The notes under the pieces were generated by a model that did no database searches, was not told the DNA's origin, and was given only the letters and a program-made list of their open reading frames with translations. The position numbers and the translations under genes are program-made. This document shows, piece by piece, positions 5,563-11,453 of a stretch of DNA of 11,453 nucleotides (position 1 is the first letter of the stretch; the number at the start of each line of letters is the position of its first letter). Source of the DNA: Firmicutes bacterium UBA4874 (GTDB lineage Bacteria > Bacillota > Clostridia > Caldicoprobacterales > DTU083); assembly GCA_002399435.1 (NCBI GenBank), contig DHDO01000105.1, forward strand, positions 1 through 11,453. The letters run 5' to 3'.

Positions 5563-6693
5563 ATGGGCAATTTAAGCAAGCTGCTGAGCGGCATAAGAGG
5601 CTTGACCTGGCAGAATGTACTAATGATGGTAATCGGTTGCGTTTTGATTTATCTGGCAATCAAAAAGGAGTATGAGCCGCTTTTGCTTCTCCCGATCGGA
5701 TTCGGCGCAATCATGACAAACATACCCGGCTCTGCTGCAATTGGAGAGCATGGTTTTTTGACCATTCTCTATGATGCAGGTATTGTAACAGAGTTATTCC
5801 CAATTCTCATTTTTATCGCAGTAGGCGCCATGATCGACTTTACTCCATTATTGAAGCAACCTGTCACTCTTTTCTTCGGCGCAGCTGCCCAGTTTGGCAT
5901 TTTTGCCTCCATGCTTCTGGCAGCCGGTGCCAACTTAATATGGCCGGGCATCTTCAGCCTGAAGGAGGCAGCCGCCATTGGCATCATCGGCGCAGCCGAC
6001 GGCCCCACCTCCATTTTCGTCGGGAATCTGTTTGCTCCAAGATTTATGGGAGCCATTACCGTAGCGGCATATTCCTATATGGCATTGGTTCCGATGATTC
6101 AGCCTCCGGTCATCAGGGCATTGACAACCAGGAAAGAGCGCAGGATCCACATGGATATCAATTATGATGTAAAGGTATCCAAAATGGTACTGATCCTGTT
6201 CCCCATTGTTGTTACCATCGTCGCAGGGATTGTTGCCCCCATCTCCGTTCCGTTGATCGGCGCATTGATGTTTGGCAATCTGATCCGTGAATGCGGTGTG
6301 CTGGAACACCTTTCCCAGACCGCTCAGAACGAGCTGGGGAATCTTGTTACGCTGCTCCTTGGCATTACCATCGGTTCAACCATGGTGGCAAAGGAATTCC
6401 TTACTTTGAATACTTTACTGATCCTGTGCATCGGCCTTCTTGCTTTTGTCTTTGATACGGCATTTGGCGTGTTGTTTGCAAAGTTCGCAAATCTGTTCCT
6501 GAAGAAAAAAGTCAATCCAATGATCGGCGGCTGCGGGATTTCCGCGTTCCCCATGTCTGCCCGGATTGTACAGAAAATGGCTCAGGCAGAGGACGACCAG
6601 AATTTTATCCTGATGCCCGCCATCGGAGCAAATGTTGCCGGACAGATCGGATCCATTGTCGCAGGATCCATTATACTGGCATTACTCAGTTAG
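5563..6693 (+). CDS. Sodium-translocating decarboxylase, beta subunit (OadB/GcdB/MmdB type)
   Basis: This 376-residue, highly hydrophobic protein is the membrane subunit that performs carboxybiotin decarboxylation and exports sodium ions in oxaloacetate, glutaconyl-CoA or methylmalonyl-CoA decarboxylases. Diagnostic stretches are YEPLLLLPIGFGAIMTNIP near residue 37, the re-entrant segment GAADGPTSIF with D146 (the counterpart of the essential Asp203 of the Klebsiella enzyme), and MPAIGANVAGQIGS near the C-terminus with the conserved Asn and Ser. The ATG at 5563 is preceded by AGAAGG at a somewhat long 12-nt distance; an upstream TTG at 5488 would add 25 residues but has no ribosome site and starts only 9 nt after the predicted transcript start. 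A tiny gamma-like gene follows. The carboxyltransferase (alpha) and biotin carrier are not in the window, so the substrate is undecided. Confidence 0.95.
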   Translation: MGNLSKLLSGIRGLTWQNVLMMVIGCVLIYLAIKKEYEPLLLLPIGFGAIMTNIPGSAAIGEHGFLTILYDAGIVTELFPILIFIAVGAMIDFTPLLKQPVTLFFGAAAQFGIFASMLLAAGANLIWPGIFSLKEAAAIGIIGAADGPTSIFVGNLFAPRFMGAITVAAYSYMALVPMIQPPVIRALTTRKERRIHMDINYDVKVSKMVLILFPIVVTIVAGIVAPISVPLIGALMFGNLIRECGVLEHLSQTAQNELGNLVTLLLGITIGSTMVAKEFLTLNTLLILCIGLLAFVFDTAFGVLFAKFANLFLKKKVNPMIGGCGISAFPMSARIVQKMAQAEDDQNFILMPAIGANVAGQIGSIVAGSIILALLS

Positions 6694-6708
6694 GAGGTGT
6701 TTCATTAC

Positions 6709-6828
6709 ATGGATATCGTTATGGGCGCACTGGAAGTCATGGGAGTTGGAGTAGCAGGAGTGTTTCTGGTTCTGGCCCTTTTTTACGGGCTGGTCAAACT
6801 GATGATGAAACTGTTTCCCGTGGACTGA
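6709..6828 (+). CDS. 39-residue single-helix protein, minimal decarboxylase gamma-like subunit
   Basis: This short gene starts at ATG 6709, 15 nt after the beta-subunit stop, with a perfect AGGAGGTG ribosome site that overlaps that stop codon. The product begins MDIVMGALEVMGVGVAGVFLV, spans the membrane once (about residues 8-32) and ends with a short basic then acidic tail (KLMMKLFPVD). OadG-type gamma subunits, which anchor the complex, have one N-terminal helix of this kind followed by a longer soluble tail; here the tail is almost absent. The position straight after the beta gene and the ribosome site make it a real gene. Gamma function is inferred from place and topology. Confidence 0.8.
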   Translation: MDIVMGALEVMGVGVAGVFLVLALFYGLVKLMMKLFPVD

Positions 6829-7086
6829 TTCTATTCCCCGGTTTTTTGTAGTATCATGATTCTTTCTTCAGGCGCAGGCAGTCATAATACTGTAAAAAGC
6901 CTTATAGAATATTTCTGATAAGCATCATTGTATTTGTATACAACACGGCTCTTTAGGAGGAGGAGTCCGCCGGTCCGGTACCCGGGGGGCCAACAAGTTT
7001 CAAATGTCCGGCCGGCTCCGTTGTTGCATTTATAATATGATGTTTCAATATAAACATATTACTTAATGATTAGGGGGAGATAAAAA
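6829..7086 (+). promoter_or_regulatory. hppA upstream region with a GC-rich foldable RNA element
   Basis: This 258-nt gap holds no gene. Its first half has imperfect hairpins (AGTATCATGA/TCATAATACT at about 6850-6891; CTTATAGAA/TTCTGATAAG at 6901-6922) and the palindrome TTGTATACAA (6934-6943). Its core at 6941-7026 folds well: 6941-6948 pairs with 7018-7026 (one bulge), and 6964-6973 pairs with 7008-7017 (nine of ten pairs), leaving an unpaired purine strip CTCTTTAGGAGGAGG on one side and a 34-nt G/C-rich loop. The GTG start and its real ribosome site lie 60 nt further on. A cis-regulatory RNA is likely; the class is not identified. No convincing promoter or T-tract terminator was seen. Confidence 0.45.
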
Positions 7087-9126
7087 GTGTTGTGGACGTA
7101 TCTTTCATTGGTGATAGCTGCCATAGCCATTGGTGTGGCAGTCTATTTCTACAAATGGGTTCAAAACCTCCCTGTGGCAGAAGGAAACATAGCACACATC
7201 GGCCAGCTGGTACGAAACGGTGCCTTCACCTTCCTGAAGAGGGAATATCGTATTCTGGCTATTTTTGTCGGCATTGTTGCTGTTATTATTCTGATCATCT
7301 TTCCTTCTCCCATATGGAAAGGCCATATCGGCAGTAACCTATTCGCAGCGGTCTCCTATATCGCCGGCTCTGTACTGTCTGCCATCGCCGGCTATGTCGG
7401 CATCAGCATTGCAACACTGGCCAACGTGCGATCGGCCACTGCAGCGAAGAAAGGCCTGGCCCCGGCCTATATGGCAGGTTTCCGCGGCGGTGCCGTAATG
7501 GGCATGGCCGTTGTCAGTACGGCTCTGGCAGGTGCGGCTCTTCTTCATCTGCTGACGGGCAATGCCAATATGGTAATGGCATTCAGCTTTGGTGCCAGCT
7601 CTCTCGCACTGTTTGCCAAGGCAGGCGGCGGGATCTTCACCAAGACAGCTGACATCTCCGCAGATCTGATCGGCAAGGTGGAACTGAACCTCCCCGAGGA
7701 CGACCCCCGAAATCCTGCCGTTATTGCGGATAATGTCGGAGACAACGTCGGAGACGTCGCCGGAATGGGCGCAGATCTGTTTGACTCCCAGGTAGCCTCC
7801 CTTGCAGCGGCCCTGGTGATTGCCGCTCCGCTTGGCAAGATTGAAGTGATCTTCTGTCTGGGTGCCCTGGGACTTCTTGCCTCCGTCATCGGCGTGTTAT
7901 TTGCCCGTGTCGGCGAAAACGGAAATCCCAGCAGGGCCTTGAACGGAGGTACCTACCTGACGTGCGGCGTCTTTGCCGTACTGACTCTCCTCGCTTTCCT
8001 GGCATCCAGCTTCAGCCTGCGCATCTGGGGCGCTGCCATGCTCGGAATGCTGGTCGGTATCATTATCGGCATTACCAGTGATTTCTTCACCGGCGACGAC
8101 AAAAAGCCGGTTTCCAAAGTTGCCGAATCCTCCAAAACCGGCCCGGCCTTTACCATCCTTTCCGGCTTTTCCTATGGCCTGGTAAGCGTGCTTCCTGCCC
8201 TGATCGGCATCGGGATTGCCGCACTGGGTTCCTATAAGCTCTGTGAACCTTTGGGCGGAAATTATGCCATGCTCGGAATCGCCATCTCTGCCATCGGAAT
8301 GCTTTCCATCGTCGGTATGATTATTTCCAATGATGCCTACGGCCCCATTGTGGATAATGCCCGCGGCCTTGCAGAAATGGGCAATATGGGGGACGACGTT
8401 CTGGATACGACGGATAAGCTGGATTCTGCCGGCAATACCGCAAAAGCCATCACCAAGGGGTTTGCCATTGGTGCGGCAGGGCTGACCGTCATCGCCTTGC
8501 TGGGTGCCTTCCAGGAAACAGTGGAAGCCGCAACCGGCACCGCTCTTACCTTCGATCTGATGAATCCGCTGGTATTCTTCGGATTGTTGATTGGTTCCGC
8601 CATTCCTGCCGTGTTCTCCGCCATGTTGATGCTGGGAGTAAACCGGAACTCTCAGAAAATGGTGGATGAGATTCACAGACAGTTCAATACCATTGATGGC
8701 CTGAAGGAAGGAAAACCAGGCGTCGTGCCCGAATACGACAAATGTATTGATATTGCCGCGGTAGGCGCCATTAAGGAATTGATTCCTGCCGGCGTTTTCA
8801 CAATCATCGGTACTTTGGTGGTAGGGTTTGTCGGAGGTCCCCAGGCAATGGGCGGTTTCCTTGGCGGAAATATCGTTACCGGCCTGTTCCTGGCATTGCT
8901 CATGAGCAATGCAGGCGGACTCTGGGACAATTCCAAGAAGTTCATTGAATCCGGAAACTACGGCGGAAAGGGCAGCGATGCCCATAAGGCCAGCGTAATC
9001 GGAGACACGGTAGGCGATCCTTTCAAGGATACTGCCGGCCCGTCCATCAATACGCAGATTACCGTGGTTTCCCTGGTGGCGACCATTACCGCTACCCTGT
9101 TTGCAACCTTCTCCCTGTTTGGCTGA
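7087..9126 (+). CDS. hppA: Membrane-bound proton-translocating pyrophosphatase (K+-independent type)
   Basis: This 679-residue integral membrane enzyme (about 16 helices) hydrolyses pyrophosphate and uses the energy to pump cations out of the cytoplasm. The substrate and magnesium site is plain: EDDPRNPAVIADNVGDNVGDVAGMGAD (about 204-230), NDAYGPIVDNARGLAEM (about 415-431) and the C-terminal GKGSDAHKASVIGDTVGDPFKDTAGPSIN. In the motif GNTAKAITKG, K453 and T456 replace the Ala and Gly of K+-dependent enzymes, which predicts K+ independence and, by known family behaviour, proton rather than sodium transport. The segment DLFDSQ carries D233 where most relatives have a gate Glu. The start is GTG at 7087, 7 nt after AGGGGGAG. 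It may recycle pyrophosphate energy in an anaerobe and sits beside another ion pump. Ion specificity needs experiment. Confidence 0.95.
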   Translation: MLWTYLSLVIAAIAIGVAVYFYKWVQNLPVAEGNIAHIGQLVRNGAFTFLKREYRILAIFVGIVAVIILIIFPSPIWKGHIGSNLFAAVSYIAGSVLSAIAGYVGISIATLANVRSATAAKKGLAPAYMAGFRGGAVMGMAVVSTALAGAALLHLLTGNANMVMAFSFGASSLALFAKAGGGIFTKTADISADLIGKVELNLPEDDPRNPAVIADNVGDNVGDVAGMGADLFDSQVASLAAALVIAAPLGKIEVIFCLGALGLLASVIGVLFARVGENGNPSRALNGGTYLTCGVFAVLTLLAFLASSFSLRIWGAAMLGMLVGIIIGITSDFFTGDDKKPVSKVAESSKTGPAFTILSGFSYGLVSVLPALIGIGIAALGSYKLCEPLGGNYAMLGIAISAIGMLSIVGMIISNDAYGPIVDNARGLAEMGNMGDDVLDTTDKLDSAGNTAKAITKGFAIGAAGLTVIALLGAFQETVEAATGTALTFDLMNPLVFFGLLIGSAIPAVFSAMLMLGVNRNSQKMVDEIHRQFNTIDGLKEGKPGVVPEYDKCIDIAAVGAIKELIPAGVFTIIGTLVVGFVGGPQAMGGFLGGNIVTGLFLALLMSNAGGLWDNSKKFIESGNYGGKGSDAHKASVIGDTVGDPFKDTAGPSINTQITVVSLVATITATLFATFSLFG

Positions 9127-9147
9127 TCCCATCCATGGAAACCGGGA

Positions 9148-9178
9148 AGAAAGAATCAGGACAGAAAGAATCAGGAAA
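9148..9178. repeat. Two tandem 15-base direct repeats
   Basis: AGAAAGAATCAGGAC is followed directly by AGAAAGAATCAGGAA in the hppA-purA convergent gap. Purine-rich and non-coding; no function is evident. Confidence 0.7.
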
Positions 9179-9212
9179 AAAAAACTGCCGGGTGAAATCA
9201 GATGCCCGGCAG
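9176..9212 (-). terminator. Distal terminator of purA
   Basis: CTGCCGGG and CCCGGCAG (9185-9192, 9205-9212) form an 8-bp GC-rich stem with a 12-nt loop; on the minus strand nine Ts follow. It lies beyond the first purA hairpin and serves only minus-strand transcription. Confidence 0.85.
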
Positions 9213-9253
9213 GAATCGAAATAAAAAAGCAAAGAATGAAACAAGGAAAGAAA

Positions 9254-9294
9254 CAAAAAAAGCACCCTGCGTGAAATAGCCTGCAGGGTGCTTT
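9254..9294 (-). terminator. Proximal terminator of purA, possibly bidirectional with hppA
   Basis: AAAGCACCCTGC and GCAGGGTGCTTT (9259-9270, 9283-9294) form a perfect 12-bp stem with a 12-nt loop. On the minus strand the T run extends to seven; on the plus strand it is TTTCCTTAT. It can end both purA and hppA transcripts. Confidence 0.88.
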
Positions 9295-9315
9295 CCTTAT
9301 CTGTCATCTGTTCCA

Positions 9316-9350
9316 TCGATTATCGGCTCGATTATTACCGGATCGATTAT
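9316..9350. repeat. Three copies of TCGATTAT
   Basis: TCGATTAT occurs at 9316-9323, 9328-9335 and 9343-9350, followed by a related GATCGG. It lies in the untranslated 3' end of purA. A slipped-strand relic is the simplest reading. Confidence 0.5.
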
Positions 9351-9370
9351 GATCGGTTTACGGACTGCGG

Positions 9371-10633
9371 TTATCTTTCGATCACGTCGTCTCTCTTTGG
9401 TCCGTTGGAAATCAGCCGGATGGGGTATCCGATCTTCTTCTCGATAAACGCCACATATTTCTTCGCATTTTCCGGAAGCTCCTCAAAATCATGGATCCCG
9501 CTGATGTCGCATTTCCAGCCGGCCAGATACTCGTACACAGGCTTTGCCCGATTCAGGAGAGGAGTAATGGGAAAGATATCAGTTACTTTTCCGTCAATTT
9601 CATAACCGGTACAAACCGGTATGGTATCCAGGTAGCCCAGTACATCCAGCAGCGACAAGGCAACCTGGGTCGTCCCCTGCAGCAGGCAGCCATATTTTGT
9701 CGCCACCGTGTCAAACCAACCCATTCTCCGCGGCCGTCCTGTGGTGGCTCCGTATTCCCCGCCGCGTTTGCGCAAATCTTCCGCCTCGTCTCCAAAAATC
9801 TCGCTGACAAACGCTCCGGCTCCCACACAGGAGGAATAAGCCTTTACCACGGTTATGACATCGGAAATCTGATTGGGTGCAACCCCGGCCCCTACCGTGC
9901 CAAATCCTGCCAGTGGAGAAGAGGAAGTCACAAAAGGATAGATCCCGTTGTCCGGATCCTTCAGCGCACCCAGCTGTCCTTCCAGAAGAATGCTTTTATC
10001 CTTTGCCTCATGCAGGTATACCGCAGCATTGACCAGCATTGGCCTCAGCCTGTCCCGATAAGAGGTAATCTCCTCATAAATCGCCTGTGGGTCAAGAGGC
10101 TCGGTACCTTTGTAAAGCTCCCGGATCATCGCATTTTTGATTTCACAGACATGGTCTAGACGCTTCTTTAAAAGTGCGTCTTCATAAAGCTCGCCGACCT
10201 GAATCCCAATTTTTGCATATTTATCGGAATAAAACGGTGCAATACCGGATTTGGTGGAACCGAAGCTCCTGCCTCCCAGACGTTCCTCTTCCAGCTTGTC
10301 AAATAAAATATGATAGGGCATAACAATCTGAGCCCGATCGGAAACAAGAAGATTGGGCGTCGGAATGCCCTTTGCTGTCAGACTGTCCAGTTCCTTGAAA
10401 AAGGTGGGCAGATGCAGGGCCACCCCCTGCCCGATCAAATTTACAACATCAGGGTGAAATACACCGGATGGCAGCAGGTGAAGTGCCGTTTTTCCATATG
10501 CGTTGATAATCGTATGCCCCGCATTGGCTCCTCCCTGAAATCGAACGACAATATCCGCCTTTCCTGCCAGCAAGTCTGTTATTTTTCCCTTGCCTTCGTC
10601 TCCCCAGTTTCCTCCCACAATGGCCTTTACCAT
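9371..10633 (-). CDS. purA: Adenylosuccinate synthetase, divergent clostridial type
   Basis: PurA joins IMP and aspartate with GTP cleavage to make adenylosuccinate, the committed step to AMP. The 420-residue protein has the signature GGNWGDEGKGK with catalytic D12, GGANAGHT with catalytic H40, YPFVTSSSPLAG, and the aspartate-binding TTGRPRRMGWFD (about 298-308). Several usually invariant positions differ: the TTGRGIGP block reads STKSGIAP, the Arg143 equivalent is K141, GAQGT reads GQLGA, and the guanine-recognition TKLD reads SLLD (L328 for Lys331). I recall other clostridial PurA proteins with the same changes, so this is probably a clade rather than a broken gene. The ATG at 10633 follows GGGAGG at 8 nt. 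It lies 73 nt downstream of the thioesterase gene without a terminator between them, and two terminators follow it. Confidence 0.93.
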   Translation of the reverse strand: MVKAIVGGNWGDEGKGKITDLLAGKADIVVRFQGGANAGHTIINAYGKTALHLLPSGVFHPDVVNLIGQGVALHLPTFFKELDSLTAKGIPTPNLLVSDRAQIVMPYHILFDKLEEERLGGRSFGSTKSGIAPFYSDKYAKIGIQVGELYEDALLKKRLDHVCEIKNAMIRELYKGTEPLDPQAIYEEITSYRDRLRPMLVNAAVYLHEAKDKSILLEGQLGALKDPDNGIYPFVTSSSPLAGFGTVGAGVAPNQISDVITVVKAYSSCVGAGAFVSEIFGDEAEDLRKRGGEYGATTGRPRRMGWFDTVATKYGCLLQGTTQVALSLLDVLGYLDTIPVCTGYEIDGKVTDIFPITPLLNRAKPVYEYLAGWKCDISGIHDFEELPENAKKYVAFIEKKIGYPIRLISNGPKRDDVIER

Positions 10634-10706
10634 AGATTCAACCTCCCGCTGTATTTAAGTAGCTTGCTGCCGGATTCATCAGCCGACAGCGCGGACTGCA
10701 GTTGCT

Positions 10707-11123
10707 TTAGCGGTGCAGCTTTTTTGCCTGCTCCTGCAGCGCAATGTCTTCCTTACTGGTTGCTTCAATTACAACATTATGTGGAATGGGACGTCCATTC
10801 TTTCCAACATTGACATAGGTAATAAATCCGTTTACAATCTCCGCATCGCCCACGCGCATGCAGATATTGGCGATCAGACTGGTCCTCCCCGCCAAAACAA
10901 TCTTTCCCGTAAACTCAACAATCTCCCCGAGCTGGACGGGCTTTTTGAAAACCATATTGTGTATATTCAGACAGACAATATTCTCCACCGGAATAAAGGC
11001 AGCTGCAGCCATCAGGCCGGTCTCCACAAACCACTCGGCCATACGTCCGGCAAACAACGTCCCATGATGGTTCAAATCCGCATTCTTTACCAAATGACGG
11101 GTAGTTACAGGTACAATATCCAT
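10707..11123 (-). CDS. Hotdog-fold acyl-CoA thioesterase
   Basis: This 138-residue cytosolic protein hydrolyses acyl-CoA thioesters to free acid and CoA, by family. The hotdog signature is clear: RHLVKNADLNHHGTLFAGRMAEWFVETG (residues about 9-36) with N18, H19 and the loop GTLFAG leading into the central helix, where E34 is the likely catalytic acid, then the strands NIHNMVFKKPVQLGEIVEFTGKIV and RTSLIANICMRV. The length fits single-domain YciA/YkhA-type enzymes. I start at the ATG at 11123, 6-7 nt after GAGGAGA; the open frame begins two codons earlier at a TTG that would sit on the ribosome site. It is probably cotranscribed with purA, though no shared pathway is apparent. The acyl chain preference is unknown. 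Confidence 0.9.
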   Translation of the reverse strand: MDIVPVTTRHLVKNADLNHHGTLFAGRMAEWFVETGLMAAAAFIPVENIVCLNIHNMVFKKPVQLGEIVEFTGKIVLAGRTSLIANICMRVGDAEIVNGFITYVNVGKNGRPIPHNVVIEATSKEDIALQEQAKKLHR

Positions 11124-11223
11124 AAACAATCTCCTCTCCGCCTCCAGGCGGGCTTCCTATTATACGGACAACAGCAACAAAATTTCAGTAGTATTATTTG
11201 TTTTCCTTTGTCCGGGCATACGG

Positions 11224-11232
11224 ATTATATCA
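11224..11232 (-). promoter_or_regulatory. Extended -10 promoter for the thioesterase-purA unit
   Basis: On the minus strand TGATATAAT (11232-11224) matches an extended -10 element; the -35 at 17 nt (TGGTTC) is poor, as is usual with extended -10. A second TATAAT at 11164-11159 lacks a -35. Either would give a leader of 30-95 nt. Confidence 0.5.
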
Positions 11233-11314
11233 CATCTGCAATAAAAGAACCAGACACAGGGGGCACTCAAATCTGCAAGTTCGTATTGACAGATGGGAAA
11301 TCCGGTGTTAAGCT

Positions 11315-11354
11315 GGAATCATAGCAGTTAGGTATAGCTAACTGCTGGCATTCC
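11315..11354. terminator. Long hairpin between the thioesterase gene and the partial gene at the edge
   Basis: AGCAGTTAG and CTAACTGCT (11323-11331, 11338-11346) form a 9-bp stem with a 6-nt loop, and GGAAT/ATTCC extends it across a 3x3 internal loop. An alternative outer pairing, ATCATAG (11318-11324) with CTATGAT (11363-11369), competes with it. There is no T tract on either strand, so a terminator role for the partial minus-strand gene is only likely by position. Confidence 0.4.
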
Positions 11355-11372
11355 ATACCCGGCTATGATCTG

Positions 11373-11453
11373 TTATTCAAGCAGCTTGCGCATGATACGG
11401 GCTCGTGATGCCAGAATGTATGGTGTTCCTGCAAGGAGTTGGAGGATATGCCT
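11373..11453 (-). CDS. C-terminal fragment of an unidentified gene, cut by the window edge
   Basis: A minus-strand frame runs open from the window edge to a TAA at 11375-11373 and reads RHILQLLAGTPYILASRARI and then MRKLLE. It has a natural residue mix, and a strong hairpin follows about 20 nt later. The other two minus frames are less protein-like. The fragment is too short to name. On the plus strand an AAGGAG site with ATG at 11448 could instead mark a gene starting at the edge, so confidence is low. Confidence 0.4.
   Translation of the reverse strand, partial: RHILQLLAGTPYILASRARIMRKLLE

Noticed and set aside
6835..6850. T6 run after the gamma-like gene as an intrinsic terminator
   Set aside because: No stable GC-rich stem immediately upstream.
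7087..9126. Typical K+-dependent sodium-pumping pyrophosphatase
   Set aside because: Lys453 and Thr456 in NTAKAITKG are the K+-independent signature; known sodium pumps of this family are K+-dependent.
7897..9132. Long minus-strand open frame of 411 codons opposite hppA
   Set aside because: It is the antisense shadow of a clearly coding gene; composition is rich in Gly, His and Asn without domains, and no ribosome site is seen.
9148..9178. Tandem repeat as a possible CRISPR or attachment site
   Set aside because: Only two abutting copies with no spacer and no associated genes.
9371..10633. PurZ (diaminopurine synthesis) instead of PurA
   Set aside because: Catalytic Asp in WGDEGKGK is present and there is no phage context.
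11433..11453. Plus-strand gene starting with ATG at 11448 behind AAGGAG
   Set aside because: Only two codons are visible; the minus-strand C-terminal reading explains the same bases at least as well.

Overview
The window looks like a chromosomal segment of an anaerobic Firmicute, most likely a clostridial gut bacterium (Lachnospiraceae or a close relative). The clues are moderate GC content, strong Gram-positive ribosome binding sites, consensus sigma-A promoters, a preQ1-I riboswitch, a sodium-pump-type decarboxylase beta subunit, a membrane pyrophosphatase and a clostridial-type PurA. I see no mobile element, phage or CRISPR array. Species is inference only.

Layout. 58-447 (-): a short DtxR/MntR-type metalloregulator with a long non-coding leader. 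789-3435 (-): a compact operon I read as queuosine salvage, in transcription order preQ1-I riboswitch and terminator, nucleoside hydrolase (queK-like), ECF substrate-binding membrane protein (qrtT-like), radical SAM lyase (queL-like), hairpin terminator. The genes overlap by 4 and 14 nt. The queL-like gene appears to have lost one G in a G5 run, which cuts about 40 residues from its C-terminus. 3504-3580 (-): tRNA-Arg(ACG) with a near-consensus promoter, directly upstream of the riboswitch. 3679-4959 (-): L-rhamnose isomerase, standing alone. 5155-5313 (-): a 52-residue protein with 11 cysteines.

5444-9126 (+): an ion-pump block. A consensus promoter drives a sodium-pump decarboxylase beta subunit, followed by a 39-residue one-helix protein resembling a minimal gamma subunit. 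After a 258-nt gap holding a GC-rich foldable element comes a membrane pyrophosphatase carrying the K+-independent Lys/Thr signature. 9185-9294: two hairpins, both with T tracts on the minus strand, between convergent hppA and purA. 9371-11123 (-): a divergent adenylosuccinate synthetase and, upstream of it, a hotdog acyl-CoA thioesterase, probably cotranscribed. 11373-11453: what looks like the last 26 codons of another minus-strand gene.

How the parts work together. The salvage operon would import queuosine or queuine (QrtT with a shared ECF module encoded elsewhere), cleave queuosine to queuine (QueK) and convert queuine to preQ1 (QueL). PreQ1 in turn is the ligand of the riboswitch in front of the operon, giving feedback control. 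The beta/gamma pair and the pyrophosphatase both couple a chemical reaction to ion export across the membrane, but the decarboxylase carboxyltransferase and biotin carrier are not in this window.
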